Positions 9,457 through 18,617 of a stretch of DNA of 64,000 nt are shown one piece after another. Position numbers and translations under genes: made by a program. This stretch comes from Acidobacteriota bacterium. GTDB lineage: Bacteria > Acidobacteriota > Terriglobia > Bryobacterales > Bryobacteraceae. The stretch covers positions 1 to 64,000 of the forward strand of contig JANXXI010000076.1 of assembly GCA_025350695.1 (NCBI GenBank). The letters run 5' to 3'. The notes below the pieces were generated by a model that saw nothing but the letters and a program-made list of their open reading frames with translations, was not told where the DNA came from and did no database searches. The stretch's first letter is position 1. Every line of letters starts with the position of its first letter.

Positions 9457-9639
9457 TTGGCGCGGAAACTGGGATTCAAGAACATGCGCCAAAAGCGCAG
9501 CCACGAAATTTGGAATCATTCTGACGGCAGGATTATTGTGATCCCGATTCACGGTCATCGAACCATTGGCGGATCGCTGCTTCATCGGCTGCTCGATCAA
9601 CTAGGGGTCACTCTCGATGAATTTCAACGGCTCAAGTAG
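9457..9639 (+). CDS. HicA-family mRNA interferase toxin, uncertain start
   Basis: From TTG 9457 the product is 60 residues: KLGFKNMRQKRSHEIWNH carries the HicA double-stranded-RNA-binding-like fold with the catalytic His of the G/R-S-H motif, then IPIHGHRTIGGSLLHRLL and the terminal GVTLDEFQ. The same frame is open back to 9424 and encodes TARELRRLA just upstream, which matches the first helix of HicA proteins. No ATG or GTG is available there, only CTG 9448. Either an unusual start is used or the start codon has been lost. The HicB-like antitoxin lies directly upstream. Confidence 0.8.
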   Translation: MARKLGFKNMRQKRSHEIWNHSDGRIIVIPIHGHRTIGGSLLHRLLDQLGVTLDEFQRLK

Positions 9640-9662
9640 CACCTTCACGCTACAATAAAGCA

Positions 9663-10580
9663 ATGTCTCTAGTTGTTGTTGGATCCGTCGCGTACGACGG
9701 AATTGAAACGCCCCACGGTAAGCGTGACCGGATTTTAGGCGGCGCCTGCACTTACATTGCCCTCTCGGCAAGCTACTTCACGCCAGTTAAGATAGTCGGA
9801 ATTGTCGGCGACGACTTCGCGTCCACTGACATCGACATCCTCAAAAATAGGAACATCGACGTCGCGGGACTGGAACAAGTCCCCGGCAAAACGTTCTTCT
9901 GGCAAGGCGTCTATTCGCAAGATATGAACGATCGCGAAACGCTGGTTACTGACCTGAACGTCTTCGCCGACTTCAATCCAAAGCTACCCGAATCCTATCG
10001 CGACCAGCCCTATCTGATGCTCGGCAACATTCAACCCGGCCTGCAGCGCGCTGTCCGCGCTCAGATGAAGGAGCCCCGCCTTGTCGGTGGCGACACCATG
10101 AATTTCTGGATCACCGGTTCGCGCGACGAACTGCTCGCCACTATCAAGGAATGGGATTTTCTGCTCATCAACGACAGCGAAGCCCGTCTCCTCTCCGGCG
10201 AATCCAACCTTAAAAGGGCCGCCAAAAAAATCATGGCCATGGGTCCCAATACGTTGGTCATCAAGCGCGGCGAATACGGAGCCATGCTGTTCCGTGGCGA
10301 TGATTATTTCATCGTGCCCGGCTACCTCCTTGAAGAAGTGTTCGATCCCACCGGCGCGGGCGATTGCTTTGCCGGAGGCTTTGTCGGCTATCTTGCCGAA
10401 CAAGGAATAGACCTCGGCCGCGGCCACATCGACCGTCGTGAACTGGCCCGCGCCGTCATTCATGGTTCGGTCATGGGCAGCTTCTGCTGCGAAAAATTCG
10501 GACCGGAACGGTTCTACTCTTTGACTCGCGCCGAAATCGATGCCCGCTTCCAAGAATTCAAAAAATTCACGGACTTCTAA
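9663..10580 (+). CDS. PfkB-family carbohydrate kinase
   Basis: 305 residues, a usual length for ribokinase-type sugar kinases. The N-terminus has VVVGSVAYDGIETP and GGACTYIALSASYF, typical of the substrate-binding lid. The PfkB signature 2 DPTGAGDCFAGGFVGYLA, near residue 235, supplies the catalytic Asp and the anion hole. The reaction is ATP-dependent phosphorylation of a sugar or nucleoside hydroxyl in the cytosol; which substrate is not readable. It overlaps the next gene by 41 bases. Confidence 0.9.
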   Translation: MSLVVVGSVAYDGIETPHGKRDRILGGACTYIALSASYFTPVKIVGIVGDDFASTDIDILKNRNIDVAGLEQVPGKTFFWQGVYSQDMNDRETLVTDLNVFADFNPKLPESYRDQPYLMLGNIQPGLQRAVRAQMKEPRLVGGDTMNFWITGSRDELLATIKEWDFLLINDSEARLLSGESNLKRAAKKIMAMGPNTLVIKRGEYGAMLFRGDDYFIVPGYLLEEVFDPTGAGDCFAGGFVGYLAEQGIDLGRGHIDRRELARAVIHGSVMGSFCCEKFGPERFYSLTRAEIDARFQEFKKFTDF

Positions 10581-12144
10581 ACCGAAGAAGAAATCGGCCC
10601 CGCGGTCACGCAGGGGCGCCTCAGGGCACGAGCACTACTCGCCAGGCGCCGCTCTAGCTGTTCTGTGCGGCGCCGCGCTCTCTAGCGCCATCGCCATTTG
10701 GTGGTGCTTCGCTCACGGCTACATTCTGTATTACGGCGACGCTCAGGCCCACCTGGCCATCGCCCGCCGCATGATCGATTCCCGTACCCCAGGCTTTGAA
10801 CAAATCGGCACCGTCTGGCTCCCGTTACCCCACCTGCTCATGCTGCCTTTCGTTCGGTTCGATTCACTCTGGCGAACAGGACTCGCCGGTGCAATCCCCT
10901 CCGGCCTTTGCTTCGTAGCCGCCACGGGGTTTTTGTTCGGCGCTGTCCGCCGCACGTTTCACTCCACAACCTCCGGCGTCACCGCAGCCATGATCTTCGC
11001 CCTGAACCCGAACATGCTTTACCTGCAATCCATCCCCATGTCGGAGTCGCCGTTTCTCGCTTGCTTCACGGGCCTGATCTATTTCCTGGTCCGCTTTCAC
11101 ACGAATCATCGGCCCATCTGGGCGGCACTTGCGGGACTGATGGCGATGGGCGGAACCATGTGCCGCTACGACGGCTGGTTTCTGCTCCCTTTCATCGCCC
11201 TTTACTTCCTTGTCTTCGGTGGGCACGAGCGGTGGCCCGCCCTGTCGCTATTCACCATCATCGCCGCCATCGGACCATTGTTCTGGTTCGGACACAATCT
11301 CTACTACAACGGCAACGCTCTCGAATTCTACAACGGCCCCTATTCAGCTAAAGCGATCCAAGGCGGCAAGCCCTACCCCGGCCAGCACGATTGGCTCACC
11401 GCCATCCGCTTTTATGCCAATGCCGCGAAGCTGAATACCGGCTGGCCACTAGCGATCCTCGGCCTCATCGGAGCCGTAGTTTCGTTCGCCCGTCGCAAGT
11501 GGCTTGGTCTCTCTCTACTGCTTATCCCCATCACGTTCTACCTGCTTGGAATCCACTCCACCGGCAACCCAGTGTGGACGCCCGCACTCTATTTCGATAG
11601 TTACTACAACACCCGCTACGGCTTGGCCTTCTTGCCATTCTGCGCCTTCGCCGCCTCGTCCATGGTAGCTGGCCGATGGCGTCGCACCATCGCCACGACC
11701 GTCATCATTCTATCTTCCATACCTTGGATCGCCTACCCTAAAGCCGAAAGCTGGATCACGTGGAAGGAGTCACAAGTCAACTCCCGCCATCGCCGCGCCC
11801 TCGAAACGGAGGCCGCCGAATATATGAAAATCCACTACAAACCAGGCGACGGATTGCTGATGCCGTTCAGTGATGTGGTGGGAATCGCGCGCGAGGCAGC
11901 CATACCCCTCCGAGACGCAATTCACGAAGGCAACGGTGTATTGCTATACGCCGCGATGGCGCGCCCGGCATTGTTCCCTTTCGGTAAATGGGCCATCGGA
12001 ATCGCCGGCGATACCGTCTCCAGCCGAGTAGGGGCCTGGTCGCGCCGTGGTCTTTACTGGGATTGTGTCAAAATAGTAGAAGTTAAAGGCGCACCCCCGA
12101 TAGAGATTTACCGCCGCCGCAGTACGTCGCAAATTCATCGATGA
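10540..12144 (+). CDS. GT-C fold membrane glycosyltransferase (PMT/ArnT-like, GT39 type)
   Basis: 534 residues with a basic N-terminal tail rich in Lys, Ser and Arg, then about ten hydrophobic segments. After the first membrane segment comes YYGDAQAHLAIARRM, which resembles the acidic first-loop motif of PMT/ArnT-type enzymes that move sugars from polyprenyl-phosphate carriers. The conserved loop SIPMSESPF and CRYDGWF are further family-like marks. ATG 10540 overlaps the kinase gene by 41 bases; no closer start with a good ribosome site is visible. The end overlaps dapF by ATGA. Acceptor and donor are unknown. Confidence 0.75.
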   Translation: MPASKNSKNSRTSKPKKKSAPRSRRGASGHEHYSPGAALAVLCGAALSSAIAIWWCFAHGYILYYGDAQAHLAIARRMIDSRTPGFEQIGTVWLPLPHLLMLPFVRFDSLWRTGLAGAIPSGLCFVAATGFLFGAVRRTFHSTTSGVTAAMIFALNPNMLYLQSIPMSESPFLACFTGLIYFLVRFHTNHRPIWAALAGLMAMGGTMCRYDGWFLLPFIALYFLVFGGHERWPALSLFTIIAAIGPLFWFGHNLYYNGNALEFYNGPYSAKAIQGGKPYPGQHDWLTAIRFYANAAKLNTGWPLAILGLIGAVVSFARRKWLGLSLLLIPITFYLLGIHSTGNPVWTPALYFDSYYNTRYGLAFLPFCAFAASSMVAGRWRRTIATTVIILSSIPWIAYPKAESWITWKESQVNSRHRRALETEAAEYMKIHYKPGDGLLMPFSDVVGIAREAAIPLRDAIHEGNGVLLYAAMARPALFPFGKWAIGIAGDTVSSRVGAWSRRGLYWDCVKIVEVKGAPPIEIYRRRSTSQIHR

Positions 12145-12953
12145 AGATTCCCTTTACGAAAGCGCATGGCGCCAAGAACGATTTTCTGCTCACCTGGAGC
12201 GGCGATGCCCCCGCGTCCAATTTGCCGGAAATCGCCAAACGTATTTGTGATCGCAACACCGGCGTTGGGGCCGATGGCTGGTTGCTGGTCAGCAAAGGTC
12301 CCCAAGGGGCTGATTACCATGGAAAAATCAGGTTAATCAACTCCGATGGAAGCGACGCCGAGATGTCCGGAAACGGAACCCGTTGCGCCGCAGCCTTCCT
12401 TCTTAATGCCGGAATTGGCGCCGAGGACGTTACAATCCTCACCGGCGCCGGGAATAAACATCTTCGCCTGAAGGCGCGCCACGGATCAGAATGGGTTTTT
12501 GAAATGAACATGGGCCAACCTACCGTCCAGGAAGGCGATCTTCTCCGTTTTCTCCCCATGGGCGACGACAAGATTCAAGCGACGATATTAAATGTCGGGA
12601 ATCCTCAATGCGCGGTGTTCGTCGATGCCTTTGATTTCGATTGGCAATCCTTGGGGGCAAAGCTGGAACGGCATCCATATTTCCCCAATAATGCCAACGT
12701 TTCGTTCATCAAGCCGGTGGACGAGCACACGATTGAGGTACGATTTTTTGAGCGTGGCGCCGGAGTAACGATGAGTTCCGGCACTGGCTCCACAGGGGCC
12801 GTGGCAGCCTCCGTGTTGCGCGGATTGGTGAAGAGTCCAGTGAAGGCTTTGACACCGGCCGGGCCGCTTGACCTAACCTGGGAGTCAGCCTCCGCCGATA
12901 TCTATTTAGTAGGACCGGCGGAGATAGTAGCCTCCGGGGATTTCTTTTTGTAA
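12141..12953 (+). CDS. dapF: Diaminopimelate epimerase homologue with Ser/Ser in place of the catalytic cysteines
   Basis: 270 residues, full length. KAHGAKNDFLL and the NSDGSDAEMSGNGTR block identify the DapF fold. In the standard signature (N-x-D-G-S-x4-C-G-N-G-x-R) the Cys is one of two racemising residues; here it is Ser76. The second site, normally GAGET...CGTG, reads GAGVTMSSGTG, so the second Cys is Ser213 and the substrate-binding Glu is Val. Known DapF converts LL- to meso-diaminopimelate for lysine and peptidoglycan synthesis. Whether this protein does so is uncertain. It starts in an ATGA overlap with the glycosyltransferase. Confidence 0.85.
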   Translation: MKIPFTKAHGAKNDFLLTWSGDAPASNLPEIAKRICDRNTGVGADGWLLVSKGPQGADYHGKIRLINSDGSDAEMSGNGTRCAAAFLLNAGIGAEDVTILTGAGNKHLRLKARHGSEWVFEMNMGQPTVQEGDLLRFLPMGDDKIQATILNVGNPQCAVFVDAFDFDWQSLGAKLERHPYFPNNANVSFIKPVDEHTIEVRFFERGAGVTMSSGTGSTGAVAASVLRGLVKSPVKALTPAGPLDLTWESASADIYLVGPAEIVASGDFFL

Positions 12954-12968
12954 GGCAATTTAAACGCT

Positions 12969-14279
12969 ATGAGCACCAATTGGGCTTCCGTACTCGAAAA
13001 CAAGATTAAGAACAAAACCGCCAGAGTCGGCGTTGTCGGCCTCGGATATGTGGGTCTGCCGCTGGCAGTGGAGTTTGCCCACGCTGGTTTTGACGTCACT
13101 GGCATCGACGTCACCAAGGGAAAAGTGGATGAGCTGAATGCCGGTCGTTCCTACATCCAGGACATCCCCACATCTGACGTCGCGCCTTACGTCAAGGCCG
13201 GCAAGCTCCGCGCCACTACCGATTTCAAGGCTGTCCGAGATTTAGACACGATCAACATCTGCGTGCCGACGCCGCTGCGCAAGACCAAAGATCCCGATAT
13301 GAGCTACATCATCTCCGCTTGCGAATCGATCGTGGAAAATTTGACGCCGGGCAAACTTCTGATCCTCGAATCCACAACCTACCCAGGCACTACCGATGAG
13401 TTGCTCTTGCCGATGTTCGCGAAGAACGGCCTGAAGGTTGGCAAAGATTTCTTCCTCTGCTTCTCGCCCGAACGCGTCGATCCAGGCAACGAGAAATTCC
13501 AGACTCGCAATATCCCCAAAGTTGTCGGCGGCATGACTGCCGCCTGCAACAAATTGGCTGTGGCTTTCTATAGCCAGGCGCTCGATCATGTCGTCCCCGT
13601 AAGTTCACCGACCGTCGCCGAAATGGTGAAGTTGCTCGAAAATACCTTCCGTATGATTAACATCGGCATGGTAAATGAACTGGCGATGATGTGCGACCGC
13701 ATGGGTATCAATGTTTGGGAAGTAATCGACGCCGCCGCTACCAAACCTTTTGGGTACATGCCCTTTTACCCCGGTCCGGGCCTCGGTGGCCACTGCATTC
13801 CCATCGACCCTTTCTACCTTTCATGGAAGACTCGTCAGGCTGGCATCGAAGCGCGGTTCATTGAACTCGCGGGCTACATCAATGGCCAGATGCCCCATTT
13901 TGTAGTCGACAAAATTCAAAACGCGCTCAACACCAAAGGTAAGTCCATCAAGGGTTCGAAGATCCACATCCTCGGCGTCGCGTATAAGAGGAACATCGAC
14001 GACATGCGTGAATCGCCGGCGCTCGACATCATTCACCTGCTGAAAGAGAAAGGCGGCAAAGTGACGTTCAGCGATCCCTATGTCCCCACCTTGAAGCTCG
14101 ATGGTTTTTCACTGAAATCGCAGCCCATCGCGTCGTCGTGCAAAACCGCCGATTGCGTTGTCATTGTCACCGACCACAAGGATTTCGACTATAAAGCCAT
14201 TGAGAAGACCTCGAAAATGATCGTCGATACCCGCAACGGCATGAAGGGCATCAAATCAAAGAAAATAACTCTGCTGTAA
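12969..14279 (+). CDS. UDP-N-acetylhexosamine/UDP-glucose-type 6-dehydrogenase (WbpA/WecC family)
   Basis: 436 residues. VGVVGLGYVGLPLAVEFA is the N-terminal NAD-binding Rossmann motif. The central domain has ESTTYPGTT, SPERVDPGN and KLLENTFRMINIGMVNEL. GGHCIPIDPFYLSWK near residue 275 holds the catalytic Cys that forms the thioester. The C-terminal domain (ILGVAYKRNIDDMRESPALD) binds the UDP part. These motifs fit the UDP-GlcNAc/UDP-ManNAc dehydrogenases better than Ugd. The product would be a UDP-sugar uronic acid for surface polysaccharides. It starts 15 bases after dapF. Confidence 0.9.
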   Translation: MSTNWASVLENKIKNKTARVGVVGLGYVGLPLAVEFAHAGFDVTGIDVTKGKVDELNAGRSYIQDIPTSDVAPYVKAGKLRATTDFKAVRDLDTINICVPTPLRKTKDPDMSYIISACESIVENLTPGKLLILESTTYPGTTDELLLPMFAKNGLKVGKDFFLCFSPERVDPGNEKFQTRNIPKVVGGMTAACNKLAVAFYSQALDHVVPVSSPTVAEMVKLLENTFRMINIGMVNELAMMCDRMGINVWEVIDAAATKPFGYMPFYPGPGLGGHCIPIDPFYLSWKTRQAGIEARFIELAGYINGQMPHFVVDKIQNALNTKGKSIKGSKIHILGVAYKRNIDDMRESPALDIIHLLKEKGGKVTFSDPYVPTLKLDGFSLKSQPIASSCKTADCVVIVTDHKDFDYKAIEKTSKMIVDTRNGMKGIKSKKITLL

Positions 14280-14298
14280 CTCTGATTGGGTTTTGTCA

Positions 14299-14304
14299 TA
14301 TAAT
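14299..14304 (+). promoter_or_regulatory. Candidate -10 box upstream of the DUF1508 gene
   Basis: A consensus TATAAT lies 55 bases before ATG 14359 in the 79-base gap after the dehydrogenase stop. No good -35 is visible at 16-18 bases. It suggests that the DUF1508 gene is transcribed separately. Confidence 0.4.
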
Positions 14305-14358
14305 TCCGGGATGGCGATTTTCCTTACCCCTCGAAACTCGCCGCCGACAAGGAGAATC

Positions 14359-14718
14359 ATGCCCGGTAAATTCGAAGTCAAAGTGGCCAAGAACGGCCAA
14401 TACTATTTCAACCTCAAAGCCACCAATGGTGAGGTTATTCTAACCAGTGAGATGTACAAAGCAAAGTCGAGCGCTCTCAATGGAATCGAATCCGTAAAGA
14501 AGAACTCGCAGATCGACAAGCGTTACGTAACAAAGACCTCAACCAGTAAGAAGGCGTTCTTCGTGTTGCGCGCCGGCAACCACGAAGTAATCGGCAAAAG
14601 CGAAATGTACGAATCCGAAAAGGCCTGCAACAACGGCATCGCTTCTGTGAAAAAGAACGCAGTCAGCGCGAAGACTGACGATCAATCGGCTCCAATCGTG
14701 AAGGCCGCCGGCGTCTAA
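14359..14718 (+). CDS. DUF1508 (YegP/UPF0339) protein, two repeats
   Basis: 119 residues from ATG 14359, chosen because AAGGAG lies just upstream and the protein then begins directly with the domain. Two tandem DUF1508 units are visible: KNGQYYFNLKATNGEVILTS...SALNGIESVKKN and KKAFFVLRAGNHEVIGKSEMY...CNNGIASVKKN. The repeats form a small beta-rich fold; function is unknown in the family, and E. coli YegP is the best known example. The C-terminal tail is Ala/Ser rich. A stem-loop follows 43 bases after the stop. Confidence 0.9.
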   Translation: MPGKFEVKVAKNGQYYFNLKATNGEVILTSEMYKAKSSALNGIESVKKNSQIDKRYVTKTSTSKKAFFVLRAGNHEVIGKSEMYESEKACNNGIASVKKNAVSAKTDDQSAPIVKAAGV

Positions 14719-14760
14719 CTAAGAATCAAGATCAAAACTAGTGATATGATGATCTATAGG

Positions 14761-14786
14761 CGGTTCGTCCTCTTCAGGGCGAACCG
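14761..14786 (+). terminator. 10-bp stem-loop between DUF1508 and a toxin-antitoxin module
   Basis: CGGTTCGTCC pairs with GGGCGAACCG (one G-T wobble) around the loop TCTTCA. There is no T-run. A possible -10 (TATGAT, 14745-14750) lies just before it, so the hairpin could be either the end of the DUF1508 transcript or a leader structure of the antitoxin mRNA. Confidence 0.5.
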
Positions 14787-14807
14787 TACCTAAAAGAAGG
14801 AGCCAGA

Positions 14808-15008
14808 ATGAGCAAAGTAGAACAGCTAGAAAAAGAAATCCAGATGCTCGCCCCTAACGAAATGGGCGCATTTCGGCAATGGTTTGCTCAGTTCGACTCC
14901 GATCAGTGGGACCTTCAAATGGAACAGGACATCCACGCCGGTAAATTGGCAGGCTTAGCGGAACAAGCATTGATTGACCACCGTTCAGGCCAATCCACCA
15001 GTCTGTGA
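14808..15008 (+). CDS. Small antitoxin-like protein of a ParE/RelE module
   Basis: 66 residues. The pattern KVEQLEKEIQMLAPNEMGAF, then a short Phe/Trp-rich turn and DIHAGKLAGLAEQAL, is that of the short helical proteins encoded directly upstream of ParE/RelE toxins in many bacteria. There is no obvious DNA-binding domain. AGAAGGAG at about 14795-14802 is a good ribosome site. The stop overlaps the next start as GTGA (15005-15008), so the two are translationally coupled. Confidence 0.78.
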   Translation: MSKVEQLEKEIQMLAPNEMGAFRQWFAQFDSDQWDLQMEQDIHAGKLAGLAEQALIDHRSGQSTSL

Positions 15009-15259
15009 TCCATCACGCATCTCCAGCTTTTTGGAAATGTTACCGTTTACTACCTGCTCCTACCCGGAATCTTGCGGATAGATTATTCAAGATTCTTAAA
15101 TCGAATCCGGATCATCCGTCCCTTCAACTCAAACACCTCGGATCATACTGGTCTGCCAGGGTCGGTTTGCACTACCGCACTCTTGGTATTGACGTACCCG
15201 ATGGAATCCTTTGGTTCTGGATCGGCAGCCACGCAGCCTATGATCGCCTTATCCGCTGA
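15005..15259 (+). CDS. RelE/ParE-superfamily toxin
   Basis: 84 residues from GTG 15005. The pattern FKILKSNPDHPSLQLKHLGS, YWSARVGLHYRTLGI and ILWFWIGSHAAYDRLI is the beta-sheet core of YoeB/RelE-like toxins, with the late Ser-His and Tyr positions. It is the second gene of a coupled pair with the 66-residue protein. The likely action is ribosome-dependent mRNA cleavage, inferred from the family. Confidence 0.82.
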   Translation: MIHHASPAFWKCYRLLPAPTRNLADRLFKILKSNPDHPSLQLKHLGSYWSARVGLHYRTLGIDVPDGILWFWIGSHAAYDRLIR

Positions 15260-15317
15260 TCCGCTGACGCAGCCTTCGCCAAGCACGCTACAGTAGATAC
15301 TTTGGAGGCAATCTTCT

Positions 15318-16784
15318 TTGTCCATGATCCTCGCCCTTGATCAAGGCACCACCAGCTCTCGCGCCATTCTTTTCGATAAGCAAGGCAACATCCACGGCCT
15401 CGCCCAACGTGAATTTCAACAATTCTACCCGCAAGCAGGCTGGGTCGAACACGACCCCCAGGAAATCTGGCTCTCCCAAAAAGCCGTGATGGAAGAATCG
15501 CTCTCGAAGACCGGCATCAAGCCTCACGCCATCGGCATCACCAACCAGCGCGAGACCACCATCGTTTGGGACCGTACAACCGGAGCTCCCGTCTACAACG
15601 CCATCGTCTGGCAAGACCGCCGCACCGCCGCATTTTGCGATCAACTGAAACGCGACGGCCACGCCGCCTCGATCCAACAGAAAACCGGCCTCGTCATCGA
15701 CGCCTATTTTTCTGGCTCCAAAGTCGCCTGGATCCTCGACAACGTTCAAGGCGTCCGCGCCCGCGCCGAACGTGGAGAACTCGCCTTCGGCACCATCGAT
15801 TCGTGGCTCGTCTGGAATCTCACCGCCGGTAAAGCACACGTCACCGACCCCAGCAACGCCTCCCGCACAATGCTCTTCAACATCCACACTGGCGTATGGG
15901 ACGAAGAACTTCTCCAACTATTCCGCATCCCGCCCAGCCTGCTGCCCGAAGTGAAGTCTTCCTCCGAAGTCTACGGTCACACAAGCACAGGCATCCCCAT
16001 CGCAGGAATCGCAGGCGATCAACAAGCCGCCCTCTTCGGCCAAATGTGCCTCTCCCCGGGCATGAGCAAGAACACCTACGGCACTGGCTGTTTCCTATTG
16101 CAGCAAACAGGAACCCAGGCCACCGCGTCCAAGAACAACCTGCTGACAACTATCGCTTGGAAGATCAACGGCAAGACCGAATACGCCCTCGAAGGATCCG
16201 TCTTCATCGGCGGAGCCGTCGTCCAATGGCTGCGCGATGGCCTCGGCATGATTCAATCCGCCGCCGAAATCGAAGGCCTCGCCCGCACCGTTCCCGATAA
16301 CGGAGGCGTTTACTTCGTTCCCGCCTTCGCCGGTCTCGGCACACCCCACTGGGATCAGTACGCCCGAGGCACAATGGTCGGCATCACTCGTGGAACAACC
16401 AAAGCCCACATTGCCCGCGCCGCCCTCGAAGGAATCGCCTTCCAAGTCGCCGACCTGCTAACCGCCATGCGCGCCGACGCCGGCATCCCCTTGACCGAGC
16501 TCCGTGTCGATGGCGGCGCCTCGCGCAACGATCTGCTCATGCAGATTCAAGCCGACCTCCTCGGCGCTCCCGTCGTGCGTCCCAAAGTAAGCGAGACCAC
16601 CGCACTCGGCGCCGCCTATCTCGCCGGCCTCGCCACCGGTTTCTGGTCATCCACAAACGACACCGCCACGCAATGGCAAGTCGACCATCGCTACGAACCG
16701 CAAATGCCCCGTGACGCCGCAGCCGCGCTCCAACACCAATGGCAACGCGCCGTCGAACGCTCCAAGGGCTGGATCGAATCGTGA
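15318..16784 (+). CDS. glpK: Glycerol kinase
   Basis: 488 residues (family about 500). [20 protein letters not shown] is the phosphate-binding start of the FGGY fold, [13 protein letters not shown] and WQDRRTA are substrate-loop motifs, and [17 protein letters not shown] with the C-terminal [12 protein letters not shown] complete the signature. It phosphorylates glycerol to sn-glycerol-3-phosphate with ATP. TTG 15318 is preferred because GGAGG at 15304-15308 is nine bases away; ATG 15324 is the alternative. The gene runs into glpD with a GTGA overlap, giving a two-gene glycerol operon. No glpF uptake gene is in the window. Confidence 0.95.
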   Translation: MSMILALDQGTTSSRAILFDKQGNIHGLAQREFQQFYPQAGWVEHDPQEIWLSQKAVMEESLSKTGIKPHAIGITNQRETTIVWDRTTGAPVYNAIVWQDRRTAAFCDQLKRDGHAASIQQKTGLVIDAYFSGSKVAWILDNVQGVRARAERGELAFGTIDSWLVWNLTAGKAHVTDPSNASRTMLFNIHTGVWDEELLQLFRIPPSLLPEVKSSSEVYGHTSTGIPIAGIAGDQQAALFGQMCLSPGMSKNTYGTGCFLLQQTGTQATASKNNLLTTIAWKINGKTEYALEGSVFIGGAVVQWLRDGLGMIQSAAEIEGLARTVPDNGGVYFVPAFAGLGTPHWDQYARGTMVGITRGTTKAHIARAALEGIAFQVADLLTAMRADAGIPLTELRVDGGASRNDLLMQIQADLLGAPVVRPKVSETTALGAAYLAGLATGFWSSTNDTATQWQVDHRYEPQMPRDAAAALQHQWQRAVERSKGWIES

Positions 16785-18361
16785 TTCGCAGTGACATGAC
16801 GCGCCGCCTAGCCGAGCGCACTAAACCCTGGGACATGGTAATCATCGGTGGAGGCGCCACCGGCGTTGGCGTAGCCGTCGACGCCGCCTCGCGCGGTTAC
16901 GACGTCGCCCTGATCGAGCAAAGTGATTTCGGCAAAGGCACCTCCAGTCGCTCCACGAAGCTGGTCCACGGCGGCGTTCGCTATCTCGAACAAGGCGACG
17001 TCGCCCTCGTAATGGAGGCCCTCCAAGAACGCGGCCTGATGCGTCAAAACGCCCCCCACTTAGTCCACGACCTCGCCTTCGTCGTTCCCAATTACGAATG
17101 GTGGGAAGCCACATTCTACGGCGTAGGCTTAAAACTCTACAACCTACTAGCCGGCAAATACGGCTTCGGCCCCTCGCAAGTGCTCGATCGCGAAGAGACC
17201 CTGGAACGCCTTCCCTCCATCAAAACCGAAGGCCTCCGCGGTGGAGTCGTCTACTACGATGGACAGTTCGACGACACTCGCTTTCTAATCCACCTTGCCG
17301 AAACAGCCGTCGAACAAGGCGCCGTGCTCACCAACTACATGCGCGCCACTGCCCTCCACCGGGATGGCGAAGGTTCCGTAACTTCCCTCGACGCCGAAGA
17401 TCTCGAAACCGGCGCCAAACTCCGCATCCACGCAAAAGTCGTCATCAACGCTACAGGCGTTTTCACCGATACCATTCGCCACATGGCCGAACCAGGCGCG
17501 CCGGCCATGGTCTCCCCCAGCCAAGGCGTGCATATCGTCATTGATCAATCCTTCCTTCGTTCCAACTCAGCCATCTTAGTCCCCCACACCTCCGACGGCC
17601 GCGTGATGTTCGCCCTCCCATGGCACGGCCACACGCTCGTCGGCACAACCGATACACCCATTCCCGAAGCGACCCTCGAACCAACGCCCTTAGCCGAAGA
17701 GATCGATTTCCTACTTGAAACCTCAGCCCGCTACCTCAGCCGCCCCCCCCGTCGCGAAGACGTCCTCAGCACCTGGGCCGGCATCCGCCCGCTCGTCAAA
17801 TCCACCGGCGCAACCAGCACGGCATCGCTCTCCCGCAGCCACGCAATTCAGATTGATAATTCCGGCCTGCTCACCATCACTGGCGGCAAGTGGACCACCT
17901 ACCGGCATATGGCCGAAGACTGCGTCAACCACGCCGTAACACTCGCGAAGTTGGACGACCGTCCCGTAGTGACCCAGCGCCTCAACCTCCACGGCTTCCA
18001 TCAACACGCATCCAAGTTCGGCGATCTCGATTTCTACGGCTCCGACGCCCCAGCCGTGGAAGCGGTATGCCACGAGTCTCCCGAATATAGCGAGCCTCTC
18101 CATCCCGCGCTGCCCTATCGTGCCGGTCAAGTAGCATGGGCTGCCCGCTTTGAGATGGCTCGTACGCTCGAAGATGTCCTATCGCGCCGACTCCGGGCCC
18201 TGACTCTAAACGCCCGCGCCGCCATGGAGATGGCTCCCAAAGCAGCATCCATCTTACGGCGCGAACTGGGCCAATCCTCCGAGTGGGAAGCACAACAACT
18301 GACCGTGTTCACCATCCTTGCGAAAGGCTATCTGATTTCGCGCGTGTCGCCGCCCGCCTAA
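16781..18361 (+). CDS. glpD: Aerobic glycerol-3-phosphate dehydrogenase
   Basis: 526 residues from GTG 16781, which overlaps the glpK stop; ATG 16796 is an alternative. [17 protein letters not shown] is the FAD-binding dinucleotide fold, [19 protein letters not shown] is the GlpD signature, and the C-terminal DAO_C-type domain ([21 protein letters not shown], helical end) is present. It oxidises glycerol-3-phosphate to dihydroxyacetone phosphate at the membrane and passes electrons to quinone. With glpK it forms a complete route from glycerol to glycolysis. Confidence 0.95.
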   Translation: MIRSDMTRRLAERTKPWDMVIIGGGATGVGVAVDAASRGYDVALIEQSDFGKGTSSRSTKLVHGGVRYLEQGDVALVMEALQERGLMRQNAPHLVHDLAFVVPNYEWWEATFYGVGLKLYNLLAGKYGFGPSQVLDREETLERLPSIKTEGLRGGVVYYDGQFDDTRFLIHLAETAVEQGAVLTNYMRATALHRDGEGSVTSLDAEDLETGAKLRIHAKVVINATGVFTDTIRHMAEPGAPAMVSPSQGVHIVIDQSFLRSNSAILVPHTSDGRVMFALPWHGHTLVGTTDTPIPEATLEPTPLAEEIDFLLETSARYLSRPPRREDVLSTWAGIRPLVKSTGATSTASLSRSHAIQIDNSGLLTITGGKWTTYRHMAEDCVNHAVTLAKLDDRPVVTQRLNLHGFHQHASKFGDLDFYGSDAPAVEAVCHESPEYSEPLHPALPYRAGQVAWAARFEMARTLEDVLSRRLRALTLNARAAMEMAPKAASILRRELGQSSEWEAQQLTVFTILAKGYLISRVSPPA

Positions 18362-18427
18362 ACGAATGCGATGTCCGCGCCTGGGACGAATCGAAGTCCG
18401 GAAAATCCACCCCAACAAACATCAATC

Positions 18428-18523
18428 AAGAAATAGGTTTTTATCCGCGTTCATCCCGTGCATTTGCGGCCAATAATCCAATGTCCAGGACACGGACACA
18501 GCCTCTACCGCCAATGAAAATCT
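18428..18523 (+). repeat. Intergenic repeat, copy A
   Basis: This copy lies between glpD and the third Oar-like gene. It shares the string ATCCGCG..CATCCCGTGCAT, then GCGGCCAATAATCCAATGTC, then CACGGACA and CTCTACC.CCAATGAAA with copies at 22078 and 22888, all in the same orientation. The left part is itself made of three imperfect 9-10-base units (ATCCGCGTTC, ATCCCGTGC, ATTTGCGGC). Confidence 0.85.
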
Positions 18524-18553
18524 CGCATCGCGAATGTGACATTTCATCCATAG

Positions 18554-18559
18554 TATACT
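18554..18559 (+). promoter_or_regulatory. Possible -10 box of the third Oar-like gene
   Basis: TATACT lies 59 bases before ATG 18618, downstream of repeat copy A. No convincing -35 is seen at the usual distance, so this is only a candidate. Confidence 0.3.
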
Positions 18560-18617
18560 GATCACGGAAGGTATCGTTGCAGTTCACGAAAACCCCATAC
18601 AACTTCAGAGGTGTTCC

